DNA of 64,000 nucleotides, from positions 148,187-212,186 of the forward strand of contig SCPD01000011.1 of NCBI GenBank assembly GCA_005502925.1, read 5' to 3'. The stretch comes from Rhizobiales bacterium Y(2018). Lineage in GTDB: Bacteria > Pseudomonadota > Alphaproteobacteria > Rhizobiales > Aestuariivirgaceae. Positions 18,717 to 28,401 of this stretch are shown in pieces. How positions within the stretch are numbered: position 1 is the stretch's first letter; every line of letters begins with the position of its first letter. The notes beneath the pieces are model-generated. The model did no database searches. It saw only the letters and a list, made by a program, of their open reading frames with translations, and was not told where the DNA came from. Made by a program: the position numbers and the translations under genes.

Positions 18717-21446
18717 TTACTCCTCGCCGCCATTCTCCTCGTCCTCGCTGATGCGCTCGACCGAGACGACATGTTCGTCTTCGGCCGTATCGAGCACGAT
18801 CACGCCTTGCGTCGAGCGTCCCGCCTTGCGGATGTCATGGACCGGGCAGCGGATGAGCTGGCCGCCATCGGTGACCAGCATGATCTGGTCCTCGTCCTCG
18901 ACCGGGAAGGAGGCCACCAGCGGACCGTTGCGGTCATTGACCGCCATGGCGGTGATGCCTTTGCCGCCGCGCCCGGTGATACGGTATTCGTAGCTCGAGG
19001 TGCGCTTGCCATAGCCGTTGGAGGAGACGGTCAGGATGATCTGCTCGGCCGCCCCCATTTCGGCATAACGTTCCTGGCCGAGTATCGCGTCCTGCGCCTG
19101 CGTCGTCTCTTCCTCGGCCGCGGCATTGCCGTTCTCATCGACCTCTTCACCCGAAACCGCGCGCGCCATCTTGAGATAAGCCAGACGTTCGTCGGCCGAG
19201 GCTTCGACATGGCGCAACAGCGCCATCGAGATCACATGATCGTCGCCGTCGAGGCGGATGCCGCGCACGCCGGTCGAGTCGCGCCCCTTGAAGATGCGCA
19301 CATCCTCGACGGCGAAGCGGATGCACTGGCCATGCGCCGTGGTCAGGAGCACATCGTCGGCGACGGTGCAGATGTCGACGCCGGCGATCTGGTCGCCCGG
19401 CTCGAGCTTCATGGCGATCTTGCCGTTGCGGTTGATGCTTACGAAATCCGACAGCTCGTTGCGCCGGACATTGCCGGAGCGGGTGGCGAACATCAGCTGC
19501 AGCGAGCCCCAGCTCGCCTCGTCCTCGGGCATCGGCATGACCGTGGTGATGCGCTCGTCCTGCGCCAGCGGCAGCAGGTTGATGAGCGCCTTGCCGCGCG
19601 CCTGCGGATTGCCGACGGGCAGCCGCCACACTTTCATGCGGTAGACCATGCCGGCCGACGAGAAGAACAGGATGGGGGTGTGGGTATTGGCGATGAAGAG
19701 CTTGGTGACGAAATCTTCCTCGCGCGTCTGCATGCCAGCCCTGCCCTTGCCGCCGCGCCGTTGCGCGCGATAGGCCGAGAGCGGCACGCGTTTGACATAG
19801 CCGGTGTGGCTTACCGTCACCACCATGTCCTCGCGCTGGATGAGATCCTCGTCCTCGACTTCACCTTCATTGTCGACGATCTGGGTACGGCGCGGCGTCG
19901 CGAACTCGGTCTTGATAGCGGTGAGCTCGTCCTTGATGATGCTGAAGACGCGGGCGCGGGATCTGAGAATATCCAGATAGTCGGAGATTTCCTTGGCGAG
20001 CTTCTCGAGCTCTTCGGCGATCTCCTCGCGGCCGAGGGCGGTGAGGCGCTGCAGGCGCAGTTCGAGAATGGCGCGCGCCTGTTCTTCCGACAGCTTGTAG
20101 GTATCGTCGGCGTCGAGCTTGTGGCGCGGATCGGCGATGAGCGCGATGAGCGGCGCCATGTCCTTGGCGGGCCAGGCTTTGGCCATCAAGGCCTCGCGTG
20201 CCTCGGCGGCGTCCTTCGACCGGCGGATGAGCGCGATCACCTCGTCGATATTGGCGACCGCGATGGCGAGGCCGACCAGGATATGGGCCCGGTCGCGCGC
20301 CTTGTTGAGGAGGAACTTCGTCCGCCTGGTGACGACTTCCTCGCGGAAGCCGATGAAGGCCTGGATCAGGTCCTTGACGTTGAGAAGCTCAGGGCGCCCG
20401 CCGATGAGCGCGATATTGTTGACGCCGAAGGTCGTCTGCAGGGGCGAGAAGCGGTAGAGCTGGTTCAGTACCACATCGGCCATCGCCTCGCGCTTGAGCT
20501 CGACCACCACGCGCATGCCGTGCCGGTCGCTTTCGTCGCGGATGTCGGAAATGCCCTCGATCTTCTTCTCGCGCACCAGCTCGGCGATCTTTTCGATCAT
20601 CGTCGCCTTGTTCACCTGATAGGGAATCTCGTGGATGATGAGCGCCTCGCGCTCCTTGCGCAGTTCCTCGGTGGTGACCTTGCCGCGCATGACGACCGAG
20701 CCGCGCCCCGTATGCATCGCCGACCTGATGCCGGCGCGCCCCAGGATGATCGCACCCGTGGGGAAATCAGGGCCCGGGATGATGTTCATCAATTCTTCGA
20801 TGGTGATGCCGGGATTGTCGATCGTGGCGATGGTGCCGTCGATCACTTCGCCCAGATTATGCGGCGCCATGTTGGTCGCCATGCCGACCGCGATGCCGCC
20901 GGCGCCATTGACGAGCAGATTGGGATATTTCGCCGGCAGGACCGTCGGCTCGTGGAATTCGTTGGAATAGTTGGCGACGAAATTGACCGTGTCCTTGTCG
21001 AGATCGTCGAGCAACGGAATGGCCGATTTGGCGAGACGGGCCTCGGTATAACGTTCGGCCGCCGGCGGGTCGCCGTCGACCGAGCCGAAATTGCCCTGCC
21101 CGTCGATGAGCGGCAGACGCAGCGAGAACTCCTGCGCCAGGCGCACCAGCGCGTCATAGATCGCGAGATTGCCATGCGGATGGTATTTACCCATCACGTC
21201 GCCGGTGACGCGCGCCGATTTCTTATGCGCCTTGTCGGGCGTGAAGCCGTTCTCGTACATTGTGTAGAGAATGCGCCGGTGCACCGGCTTGAGGCCGTCG
21301 CGGACATCGGGCAAAGCGCGCGATACGATCACGCTCATCGCGTAATCGAGATAACTCTTCTTCATCTCCTCTTCGATGGAGATGGGCGCGATTTCACCCG
21401 GATTGCCGGAGGAATTCGGATCGGTCTTGTCGTCTTTGTCGGCCAC
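18717..21446 (-). CDS. gyrA: DNA gyrase subunit A
   Basis: GyrA cuts and rejoins DNA in the gyrase A2B2 complex that introduces negative supercoils. The 909-residue protein has the catalytic tyrosine in ERYTEARL (Y133) and the C-terminal GyrA box QRRGGKG near residue 575, which separates it from ParC. In the quinolone-determining region the sequence is [11 protein letters not shown]: Escherichia coli positions Asp82 and Ser83 are replaced by Asn93 and Leu94. Leu at this place is a classic quinolone-resistance change. The last 60 residues are acidic, as in other alphaproteobacterial GyrA. No ssb or uvrA gene is directly beside it. Confidence 0.98.
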   Translation of the reverse strand: MADKDDKTDPNSSGNPGEIAPISIEEEMKKSYLDYAMSVIVSRALPDVRDGLKPVHRRILYTMYENGFTPDKAHKKSARVTGDVMGKYHPHGNLAIYDALVRLAQEFSLRLPLIDGQGNFGSVDGDPPAAERYTEARLAKSAIPLLDDLDKDTVNFVANYSNEFHEPTVLPAKYPNLLVNGAGGIAVGMATNMAPHNLGEVIDGTIATIDNPGITIEELMNIIPGPDFPTGAIILGRAGIRSAMHTGRGSVVMRGKVTTEELRKEREALIIHEIPYQVNKATMIEKIAELVREKKIEGISDIRDESDRHGMRVVVELKREAMADVVLNQLYRFSPLQTTFGVNNIALIGGRPELLNVKDLIQAFIGFREEVVTRRTKFLLNKARDRAHILVGLAIAVANIDEVIALIRRSKDAAEAREALMAKAWPAKDMAPLIALIADPRHKLDADDTYKLSEEQARAILELRLQRLTALGREEIAEELEKLAKEISDYLDILRSRARVFSIIKDELTAIKTEFATPRRTQIVDNEGEVEDEDLIQREDMVVTVSHTGYVKRVPLSAYRAQRRGGKGRAGMQTREEDFVTKLFIANTHTPILFFSSAGMVYRMKVWRLPVGNPQARGKALINLLPLAQDERITTVMPMPEDEASWGSLQLMFATRSGNVRRNELSDFVSINRNGKIAMKLEPGDQIAGVDICTVADDVLLTTAHGQCIRFAVEDVRIFKGRDSTGVRGIRLDGDDHVISMALLRHVEASADERLAYLKMARAVSGEEVDENGNAAAEEETTQAQDAILGQERYAEMGAAEQIILTVSSNGYGKRTSSYEYRITGRGGKGITAMAVNDRNGPLVASFPVEDEDQIMLVTDGGQLIRCPVHDIRKAGRSTQGVIVLDTAEDEHVVSVERISEDEENGGEE

Positions 21447-21532
21447 TGGAATCCTGACGGAATAACGCTCTTCATGAACCGTCGATAAGGCCTGGGAGGC
21501 CTCGTTTCTGGAAACGATTCGAGCGGCGGAAC

Positions 21533-21562
21533 ATAATAGCCGCCAAGGCCTGCCAGAAGCAA
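21533..21562 (-). promoter_or_regulatory. gyrA: Possible gyrA promoter
   Basis: On the minus strand TATTAT (21538-21533, five of six bases of the -10 consensus) is preceded at 18 bases by TTGCTT (21562-21557), about 87 bases before the gyrA start. The -35 match is weak. It is the best promoter-like pair I saw in the gap between the ROK gene and gyrA. Confidence 0.35.
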
Positions 21563-21603
21563 TGCCAAGCGCATGAAAAACGGGCCAAAAATGCCGATTT
21601 TAT

Positions 21604-21620
21604 GGGCCTGAATCAGGCCC
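21604..21620 (-). terminator. Hairpin after the ROK gene
   Basis: A perfect 7-bp stem GGGCCTG-AAT-CAGGCCC begins six bases after the stop of the ROK gene. On the minus strand it is followed by ATAAAATCGGCATTTTTGG, an AT-rich but interrupted tract, so termination would be partial. The rest of the gap up to gyrA shows only the candidate promoter. Confidence 0.45.
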
Positions 21621-21625
21621 TGAAA

Positions 21626-22537
21626 TCAAGGCCTTGCGAAGGGGTGTCCGCCATGCAGCGCAGCCGCCCCGATGACCCCGGCGGAAGCCTCGAGATGGCT
21701 CGGCATAAGCGGAAGTTTCCGGCATTCCTCAGCCCAGATATAGGCCGGCACTTTGGCCCGCAGCATGTCGAAATAGCGAGGTGCGGCCCCCAGTCCCCCG
21801 CCGATCACCACCCCATGGGGATCGATCAGGTTGATCATTTGGCCGATAGAGCTGGCGAGTGCCGTCGTTGCTTCATCGAGAAGCGCCTCCCCTTCGGGCC
21901 CTGCCTCTCCCTCGACCATCATGCGAGCGGTGGCGGTCCTTCCCGTGCGGACCGTATAAGCCTCGCTCATGCCGAGGCCGGACGCGAATGCCTCCAGATT
22001 GAATGTGGTCCGCTGGCCGGTTCCCGCTGCGAAGGAGACGAGATCGCTCGATGCGAAATGGATGGCGAAGCCATGAGCGCCGCGCTCGATGAAGCCATCC
22101 CGGCAGACGGCGCAGCTGAGGCCCGTGCCGACCGACACGAAGATGAAGCTCGCCAGCTCACGGCCATGGCCATAGAGCAGTTCGGCCAGAGCGGCGAGAC
22201 GCACGTCGCTCTCGACCCTGACTGGCGCAAAACGGGCCAGAGCGCGCGGTAAGTCGACGCCGCGCCAATCGGCGATCCATTGGCTGGCCGGCGTGCCATC
22301 AAGCCGCACCAGTTCCGGCAAGCCGATGCCGAGGCCAGTGGGCCGGATACCGGCCCGGACCGACGCGGCCTCCATTTGCCGGGCTGCCTCCGCGATGGTG
22401 GTGATGATGGCCCGAGCATCCTTTCCGCGCGGTGTCGGAAATTCGGCACGGTCGATCAGCCGGCCGGCCTCCAGTTCAACGAGGCCCGCGGCGATCTTCG
22501 TGCCGCCGACATCGACGCCGATGGCCCAGCGCGTCAC
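21626..22537 (-). CDS. ROK family sugar kinase-like protein
   Basis: A 303-residue protein of the ROK family. Its GTG start overlaps the stop of the upstream NagB-like gene (GTGA). The ATP motif VDVGGTK is near residue 9. Two usual marks are altered: the catalytic-loop ENDANAAALAE is ESDVRLAALAE, keeping the aspartate, and the CxCGxxGC zinc motif after the GH segment is missing (AAGTGQRTTFNLEAFASG). It could be a divergent amino-sugar kinase working with the deaminase encoded before it, or a sugar-sensing protein without kinase function. Confidence 0.78.
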   Translation of the reverse strand: MTRWAIGVDVGGTKIAAGLVELEAGRLIDRAEFPTPRGKDARAIITTIAEAARQMEAASVRAGIRPTGLGIGLPELVRLDGTPASQWIADWRGVDLPRALARFAPVRVESDVRLAALAELLYGHGRELASFIFVSVGTGLSCAVCRDGFIERGAHGFAIHFASSDLVSFAAGTGQRTTFNLEAFASGLGMSEAYTVRTGRTATARMMVEGEAGPEGEALLDEATTALASSIGQMINLIDPHGVVIGGGLGAAPRYFDMLRAKVPAYIWAEECRKLPLMPSHLEASAGVIGAAALHGGHPFARP

Positions 22538-23328
22538 TGCCCCGCCGCCGCGGCTTTGTCGGCGAGGATTTCGGCTTCGCGACACATGCAGATCACGCTG
22601 GCCGGCCAGTCGGGATCATAGCCGCGGGCGGCGGCGAGCTTCTGGAAAGCCAGGCGCTTACCCTCGCCCCACACGATCATCACGGCAGCCTTGGAGTGGC
22701 GCGCGATCGTCTCGACGCCCACCGTCACACCGTATCGTGGCACCTCCGTGAGGGAGCGGAAATCGGGAAAGGTTTTCATATTGTCGCGCCGCGTCTCCTC
22801 GGCCAGTGGGACGATACGCGACTGGCTGCCAGGGGCACTGCCTTTCGGATTGAACGCGACATGGCCGTCGCTCGCCCCCGAGGCGAGAATGAAAAGATCG
22901 ATGCCGCCGGCATTTGCGATCCGCGCATCATAAGCGGCAGGATCACGTGGATCGGGAAACCATATCTGCGCGGGCGGAATGCGGAAATGATCGGGAAGCC
23001 CTTCGTTTAGGACACCGACGATCTCATCCTGCGCGAAACGGCGGCAGGAGAAATGGCTCTCCACCGGCACATGATCGAGTCCCGAAGCAGTTTCGGCCAG
23101 GTAGTCGTCCATCATCACGATGGTCACATGGTTCAGATCTTGAGGCTGCCTCGCGAGCGCCTGGCGCATGGCCTGATAGACCGGTCGTGGCGAACGCCCG
23201 CCCGGACACCCCAGAAGAAATGGCCGGCCGGCCGCTTCTGCCTGGCCGATACGGGTGAGCAGCCGCTCTGCGAAAACGCGCCCCAGGGTCTCAGGCTCCG
23301 GGAATATCTGCGGCGTGATCGCATTCAT
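22534..23328 (-). CDS. Glucosamine-6-phosphate deaminase/6-phosphogluconolactonase family protein
   Basis: A 264-residue NagB-like protein. MMDDYLAE near residue 88 takes the place of the catalytic DEY segment and ASGASDGHVAFNPKGS near residue 150 matches the GxxxDGHxAFN motif of NagB. AGGTGA stands eight bases before the chosen ATG; the frame continues upstream without family similarity. NagB converts glucosamine-6-phosphate to fructose-6-phosphate and ammonia. The coupled ROK gene supports an amino-sugar role, but this protein is not close to typical NagB. Confidence 0.8.
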   Translation of the reverse strand: MNAITPQIFPEPETLGRVFAERLLTRIGQAEAAGRPFLLGCPGGRSPRPVYQAMRQALARQPQDLNHVTIVMMDDYLAETASGLDHVPVESHFSCRRFAQDEIVGVLNEGLPDHFRIPPAQIWFPDPRDPAAYDARIANAGGIDLFILASGASDGHVAFNPKGSAPGSQSRIVPLAEETRRDNMKTFPDFRSLTEVPRYGVTVGVETIARHSKAAVMIVWGEGKRLAFQKLAAARGYDPDWPASVICMCREAEILADKAAAAGQ

Positions 23329-23524
23329 GTAAGGCTCACCTCTCGCTATGGATCGCAGGGACGAGACGATATAGATTTTCCGCTCGGCTTTGCCGAGATC
23401 AAATCTCCGGTTACATAAACCCTCCAGGCCGCGTCGGCATCGCACATCGCGGTACCCGAAGGTACCTTGCCCGCCCCTCGCAGCCATGCGACGCTGGGTC
23501 AATTACCCCCTTTCGAGTCTCCCG

Positions 23525-26323
23525 ATGGCCGAAGCGAAGAGCACCCGACCTCAGGCCGCGCCGTCAGCCGCATCGCCTTCCAAGATCCTCGTCACCGTGC
23601 ATGGCATACGCACGTTCGGGCAATGGCAGGACCGCCTCAGGAAGCTGACCGTCGCGGCCAATCCGGGCATCCTGGTGGAGAATTATGGCTATGGCTATTT
23701 CAGCGTCATCGCCTTCGTCATCCCCCTCTTCCGCTGGCTCGCCGTGCGGTCCTTCAGGAACAATCTCAAGGCGCTGATGAGGGCGCATGAAGGTGCGAGC
23801 TTCACCTTCGTGGCCCATTCCTTCGGTACCCATCTCGTCGCTCACGCATTACGCAGCATGAAACCGGACGAGCGGCCGGATGTCGAACTCATCATCCTGT
23901 CCGGCAGCGTCCTCAGATCGGCCTTCGACTGGGCATCCCTGATGAACCCGGCGCCGGGCAAGCCCGGCATCCGGCGCGTCATCAATGACTGTGGCTTGAA
24001 TGATTCAGTCCTGATCCTGAGCCAGGCCGGCGTCCTGTTCACCGGCATGGCGGGCCGTGTCGGTTTCTATGGCTTCACCGGCGCCGCCCTCGTCAACCGC
24101 TTTTTCCCCGGCGGCCATAGCCATTATTTCATGCCGCCGGGCGATGATCCCGACGTCTTCATGAAGCGCTACTGGGTGCCGGTGCTGGCGGCCGGAGAGG
24201 CGGCCCTGCCCGGCCTGGAAATCCCGGTCGCCGGCACGCTCAAGGGAATCCAATATGCGCTCTACCGGATCGCCGATCCGATCAAGCTCGCGCTTTATGG
24301 TCTGCTGGCCTTCATCCTGGTCAACTACGCCTATCTCGAGCCCCGCGCCGAGGCGCGCCTCGAGCAGGCACGGCGCGAATATCTCGCCGCCGCCGCGCAG
24401 ACGGCATCGGACCGCACTTTGCCCGACGCCTTCGCCACCCTGTCGTCGATCTTCCAGCGTGGCCTTCTCAACTCCGGCAACGACCATGACAATGCTTTGA
24501 CCTTGGCGCGTTTCTCGCTCCAGCGCCTGGTGCCGGCAGGCAGCGCGCTTGACGGCATCACCGAAGGCAGCCTCTTCGGCTGGGGCGACTTCAGCTATCT
24601 CAAGGCCGGCAGCCCGCTGCGGGTCGCGATCGAAAATCCACTCGCCGCCATTGGCGACGAGGCCACGCACAAGCTCGTCGCGCTCGACCGCAACTCATCC
24701 ATCATGTTCATCGACGCGCAAACCGGCCGTATCCTGCAGCAGCATCGCGCCGACATGGAAGGCGATGTCAATTCTCCGGTCCTGTTCCAGCGGCTCAAGG
24801 ACGCGCCGAGCCGTTATCTCGTGACTTTCGGGACTGAGGCTCCGAACCAAGATGAAGACAATGAATGGGTCTTCAGCCTCGACCTCGCGACAGACACCGT
24901 CAGTCTCGCCAAACCCGGGCTTACCCCGTCCGAAGACTGTGCTGACTTCGTCGAACTGGTCAATCTCGATCCCGATGATGACGACAGAACACTGTCGCAA
25001 GAAGAGCAGCAGCAAATCGACGCGGAAAAGGAACGCCGCCGGGAGGTAGAGAAGAAATGTCTCATTTCCACTCTACCCGACCAGGCGGCCGTGCGTTTTC
25101 TCGCTTTTCCACGCGCCCGGTCCGAAGCCCTTCTGTGGAAGAGCGAAGCGCGTCCCGCCGCCACTGCGGACGACAGCCTGACCTGTCCGTCGATCCGCCC
25201 GAACTTTGCCTTTACCTTGCGCACCGACATCGACCGCCTCGATTTCTCGGCTCTCCCGTCCGCCACGGATGAGGTCAGCGCCGATGAGGCGAAGCGCGCC
25301 TTTGTCGACCAGAATGACTTTGAATGTTTTATCGATTTCATCGGCGCCGGCGGCCGCCACTTCATCGCGACCATGGTCGTTTCCGGACAATGGAATTTCA
25401 GCTGGCTGATCTGCGCGCTGAAGGATGATGTCGCCGCCGAAAAGTGCCGCTTCGCCGGTCTGAATTGGGACGCGCGCTCGAACTTCATTCTCTCGGCGGA
25501 CAAATCGCGCCTCGCCATCGCGGCGCGCGGCATGCTGGACATGCCCGCCTGGCTCGAAATGGATCTGAGCAGCATGACCGTGCGCTATCCGGACGTCTGG
25601 GCTAACAGCCGGACGATCGCCATGGCCTATTCCGGCGAAACCTTGATGACCGTCTCACCGGCGCGCGGGGTGGCCGGTGGAGTCGAGATCTGGGCTTATG
25701 GAACCGACGGGACTCCCACACTGCGGGCCCGGCGCATTCTTGTCGCCCCCGAAGGCCTGGGCCTGGACGAGGAGCAGATGCGTTCCACGGTCGAGCAAAC
25801 CGCGCTGTTCGAATCCGACGGCGCGATCGTGCTGGCGACGCCCTTCCAGCAGTTGTCGGCGCTCACCCTGCAAGACATCTCACCGTTGCCTCGGTGGCTC
25901 AGAACAGCGCTGACCTGGCTGACATGGCAGGCCAAGGACGAAAGCCTCATCGCCTCGTCATGGAATGTTTCCGAGACGGGTCTCGATCCGAAAGGAACGG
26001 TGACCTTCGCCATATCTCCCCAACGCAATATCCTGGCGATCGCCAGCGGCACGTCATTGCGCCTGTTTCAAACCTCGGACGGGCGCTTCCTGTCCAACAC
26101 CATCGATCTTGCCACCCTGCCCGGTTGCGCGGGGCCGATCGAAGCTCTCGCCGTTGCGGATGATCTTTCCGTCTCCGCCACGATGGCGGGCTGCATGGCG
26201 CATCGCGCATCGCCGCCAGGGATCGCCGAAACAGAGTCCGTACTCGCCAACCCTGAGGTTTTTCTGGGTGGCGGAACACCCGTCGACCGGCGCCTCCCGG
26301 GCGAAAGGCCGCCACCCAAATAA
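23525..26323 (+). CDS. Large alpha/beta-hydrolase, membrane helix, beta-propeller-like fusion protein
   Basis: A 932-residue protein with an uncommon layout. Residues 20-220 are an alpha/beta hydrolase: ILVTVHGIRTFGQWQ (oxyanion region), nucleophile Ser99 in FVAHSFGTH, and histidines in FFPGGHSHYF near residue 198. One membrane helix follows (about 253-270, LALYGLLAFILVNYAYL). From about residue 330 to the end come repeated strand-rich blocks such as HKLVALDRNSSIMFIDAQTGR and FAISPQRNILAIASGTSLRLF, which look like a degenerate WD40-type propeller. The start is uncertain (23486 is also possible); neither has a clear ribosome binding site. A LytM-type gene follows at 30 bases. Function is unknown. 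Confidence 0.7.
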   Translation: MAEAKSTRPQAAPSAASPSKILVTVHGIRTFGQWQDRLRKLTVAANPGILVENYGYGYFSVIAFVIPLFRWLAVRSFRNNLKALMRAHEGASFTFVAHSFGTHLVAHALRSMKPDERPDVELIILSGSVLRSAFDWASLMNPAPGKPGIRRVINDCGLNDSVLILSQAGVLFTGMAGRVGFYGFTGAALVNRFFPGGHSHYFMPPGDDPDVFMKRYWVPVLAAGEAALPGLEIPVAGTLKGIQYALYRIADPIKLALYGLLAFILVNYAYLEPRAEARLEQARREYLAAAAQTASDRTLPDAFATLSSIFQRGLLNSGNDHDNALTLARFSLQRLVPAGSALDGITEGSLFGWGDFSYLKAGSPLRVAIENPLAAIGDEATHKLVALDRNSSIMFIDAQTGRILQQHRADMEGDVNSPVLFQRLKDAPSRYLVTFGTEAPNQDEDNEWVFSLDLATDTVSLAKPGLTPSEDCADFVELVNLDPDDDDRTLSQEEQQQIDAEKERRREVEKKCLISTLPDQAAVRFLAFPRARSEALLWKSEARPAATADDSLTCPSIRPNFAFTLRTDIDRLDFSALPSATDEVSADEAKRAFVDQNDFECFIDFIGAGGRHFIATMVVSGQWNFSWLICALKDDVAAEKCRFAGLNWDARSNFILSADKSRLAIAARGMLDMPAWLEMDLSSMTVRYPDVWANSRTIAMAYSGETLMTVSPARGVAGGVEIWAYGTDGTPTLRARRILVAPEGLGLDEEQMRSTVEQTALFESDGAIVLATPFQQLSALTLQDISPLPRWLRTALTWLTWQAKDESLIASSWNVSETGLDPKGTVTFAISPQRNILAIASGTSLRLFQTSDGRFLSNTIDLATLPGCAGPIEALAVADDLSVSATMAGCMAHRASPPGIAETESVLANPEVFLGGGTPVDRRLPGERPPPK

Positions 26324-26353
26324 CTCCTCGATTTCACGCGACGAAGGATTTCC

Positions 26354-27355
26354 ATGTTTCCCCGCTTTGAGCACCGATCCACAAAGCTTTCCGCCGCAAG
26401 TCTGGGCGCTCTGCTTCTCTTGTCTTCGCCAGCGCCTCTCCTGGCCGAGACCCAAGACGCACCACCGGCGCAGATCACTTTCGCCTGGCCGATCGACGGC
26501 CCCGTCGAACGCGGCTTCGGTCAGCCCGACGACAATGGCGGCAGGCTGCAAGGCATCCTTTTTGGCGTGAAGAAGGAAACCACTCTTCGCGCCGCCGCGG
26601 ACGGGACGGCGCTCTATGTCGGGCCGTTTCGCAGCTATGGCTCTCTCCTCATTCTCGACCATGGCTGTGGATTGAACAGCATCCTCGCCGGCGCGTCGCG
26701 GCTGTCGGCGGCGATCGGTCAGAAAGTTCGCCGCGGTGAACCGGTCGGCAGCGCAACCTCGCCTACCCAAAATGGAGTGCAGATCTATTTCGAGCTGCGT
26801 CGGAACGGCATTGCCACCGATCCCGATCTCGTGATGCCGCCGCAGGGCGTCACCACCCCGCGCACCGTGCAATGCACCGACGTGAAGAGTGCTGAGGCGC
26901 CCGTCGATCGGCAGTCCGATCAGCCGGCGGCCGAGACAACACCGGCACTGCCCGAGCCAGCTCCGTCCGCCACCAAGATCGTCTGGACGGGCAAGTGGAC
27001 ATGGCCGGCGCGCGGTGAAATTCTTCGGGCTTTCAAGGTCGACGGCAATGACGGCATCGACATCGCAGTCCCTGAAGGCACCGACGTCAAGGCGGTCGAG
27101 AAAGGCATCGTCATCTATGCCGGTGACGGCCTCAAGGACTTCGGCAATACGGTGCTGGTGCGTCACGAGGATGGCTTGGTGACGGTCTATGGTCACCTGA
27201 GCGAGATCAAGAAGAAGCGTGGCGAGAAGGTCCGGCGTGGCGACGTGATCGGCAAGTCCGGAAAGACGGGCGTGGCGCGCCAGCCTCAACTGCATTTCGA
27301 GGTGCGTAAGAAGTCAGCGCCGGTCGATCCGGCGGAGTATTTGCGGGCGCCGTGA
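26354..27355 (+). CDS. Tandem LytM-domain protein, NlpD/EnvC-like, probably non-catalytic
   Basis: A 333-residue exported protein: signal peptide (1-31), a first LytM-like domain (about 45-160, with SLLILDHGCGLNSILAG) and a second (about 215-330). In active M23 peptidases HxxxD and HxH bind zinc; here the second domain has NDGID (N232, D236) and PQLHFEV (Q312, H314), the same pattern as the amidase activator NlpD. The first domain has none of the ligands. It likely activates an N-acetylmuramoyl-L-alanine amidase at the septum instead of cutting peptidoglycan itself. It has no lipobox and no LysM domain, unlike NlpD. Confidence 0.8.
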   Translation: MFPRFEHRSTKLSAASLGALLLLSSPAPLLAETQDAPPAQITFAWPIDGPVERGFGQPDDNGGRLQGILFGVKKETTLRAAADGTALYVGPFRSYGSLLILDHGCGLNSILAGASRLSAAIGQKVRRGEPVGSATSPTQNGVQIYFELRRNGIATDPDLVMPPQGVTTPRTVQCTDVKSAEAPVDRQSDQPAAETTPALPEPAPSATKIVWTGKWTWPARGEILRAFKVDGNDGIDIAVPEGTDVKAVEKGIVIYAGDGLKDFGNTVLVRHEDGLVTVYGHLSEIKKKRGEKVRRGDVIGKSGKTGVARQPQLHFEVRKKSAPVDPAEYLRAP

Positions 27356-27361
27356 TGCGGT

Positions 27362-27673
27362 TCAGTCGGGGCAGCTTCTGGCGACGATCTCGATCTTGAA
27401 CTGACGCGGTCCGACTCGTTGCTCCTTGTCGGGCACATCGACGATGGCGACGTCGACATGGCAAGGGCCGGCCGTCACCCGATAAAGATCGGTCTTGAGA
27501 CTCTCGATGCGGTCGATGGGCTGGCTGACATTGAATGCATCGACGACCGAGGGATCATCGAGGATCGCCTGGAGCTCGGCGATGCGCTGATAGTTGGGCG
27601 CCAAGGCCGCTTGCGCGAGCGAGACAGTCGAAAGAACCAGTGCGCCGGCACACAGGAACCGCTTCAGCCACAT
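27362..27673 (-). CDS. Small secreted protein of unknown function
   Basis: A 103-residue protein with a clear signal peptide (LCAGALVLSTVSLAQA, cleavage near residue 23). The mature part has two cysteines (PCHVDV and RSCPD) likely to form a disulfide. No family recognised. It is convergent with the LytM-type gene at a gap of six bases and lies downstream of ssb in the same direction, separated by a 101-base gap with a GC-rich inverted repeat. Confidence 0.6.
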   Translation of the reverse strand: MWLKRFLCAGALVLSTVSLAQAALAPNYQRIAELQAILDDPSVVDAFNVSQPIDRIESLKTDLYRVTAGPCHVDVAIVDVPDKEQRVGPRQFKIEIVARSCPD

Positions 27674-27774
27674 GGTCTCCCCCGCTACGCTTTCTTGGAA
27701 CAGCAGCCTTCTAAGCTGTGGCCCGGGGCAGTTCAGGTCCCGCCCCGGCCATTCTCGTCAAACGGCAACCCGCC

Positions 27775-28272
27775 TCAGAACGGCACTTCGTCGTCGAGAT
27801 CGCGGGCGAAATTCTGCTGCGGGCGGGCACCGCCGCCGCTGCGCGGACGCTCCATCGGGCTCGACTGGCCGAAGCTGTCGCCATTACCACCGCCGAAGCC
27901 GGCGCTGTCGCCACCGCCGCTGCGCCCATCGAGCATGGTGAGCTCGCCGCGATATTGCTGCAGCACAACCTCGGTCGAGTACTTTTCGACGCCGTCCTTA
28001 TCGGTATATTTACGCGTCTGCAGCTGGCCCTCGAGATAGACCTTGGCGCCCTTCTTCAGATACTGCTCGGCGACCTTCGCCAGATTCTCGTTGAAGATGA
28101 CGACGCGGTGCCACTCGGTGCGCTCCTTGCGCTCGCCCGACTGCTTGTCCTTCCAGTTCTCCGACGTTGCGATCGAGAGATTGACGATCGGGCGGCCGTC
28201 CTGCGTATGACGCACCTCCGGATCCTTGCCGAGATTCCCCACCAGAATGACTTTGTTCACCGATCCGGCCAT
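27775..28272 (-). CDS. ssb: Single-stranded DNA-binding protein
   Basis: Ssb coats single-stranded DNA in replication, recombination and repair and recruits partners with its tail. The 165-residue protein starts with [20 protein letters not shown], an OB fold of about 110 residues, then a Gly/Ser-rich linker and the acidic tip DLDDEVPF that binds partner proteins. GGAG is seven bases before the ATG; an upstream frame is open but not conserved. A perfect SOS-box match lies 130 bases upstream. Confidence 0.97.
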   Translation of the reverse strand: MAGSVNKVILVGNLGKDPEVRHTQDGRPIVNLSIATSENWKDKQSGERKERTEWHRVVIFNENLAKVAEQYLKKGAKVYLEGQLQTRKYTDKDGVEKYSTEVVLQQYRGELTMLDGRSGGGDSAGFGGGNGDSFGQSSPMERPRSGGGARPQQNFARDLDDEVPF

Positions 28273-28401
28273 ATCCGCTTCTCCTTGCTTTCCGGGCACC
28301 ACGCGTGGTCGCGCCACATTCATAAACATCGATCAGGGATGGTGATCTACCAAAGCTCACCCACGATCCACTGCGGATCGTATGTTATCCCCGGGTAATA
28401 T

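Noticed and set aside
18435..21488. A very long open frame antisense to gyrA (over 1000 codons).
   Set aside because: It mirrors gyrA codon by codon; long antisense frames are expected in GC-rich genes, and the translation (repeated Arg, Asp, His, no domains) is not protein-like.
27719..27750. GC-rich inverted repeat after ssb as a terminator.
   Set aside because: The arms contain mismatches and no T tract follows on the minus strand; too weak to list as a feature.
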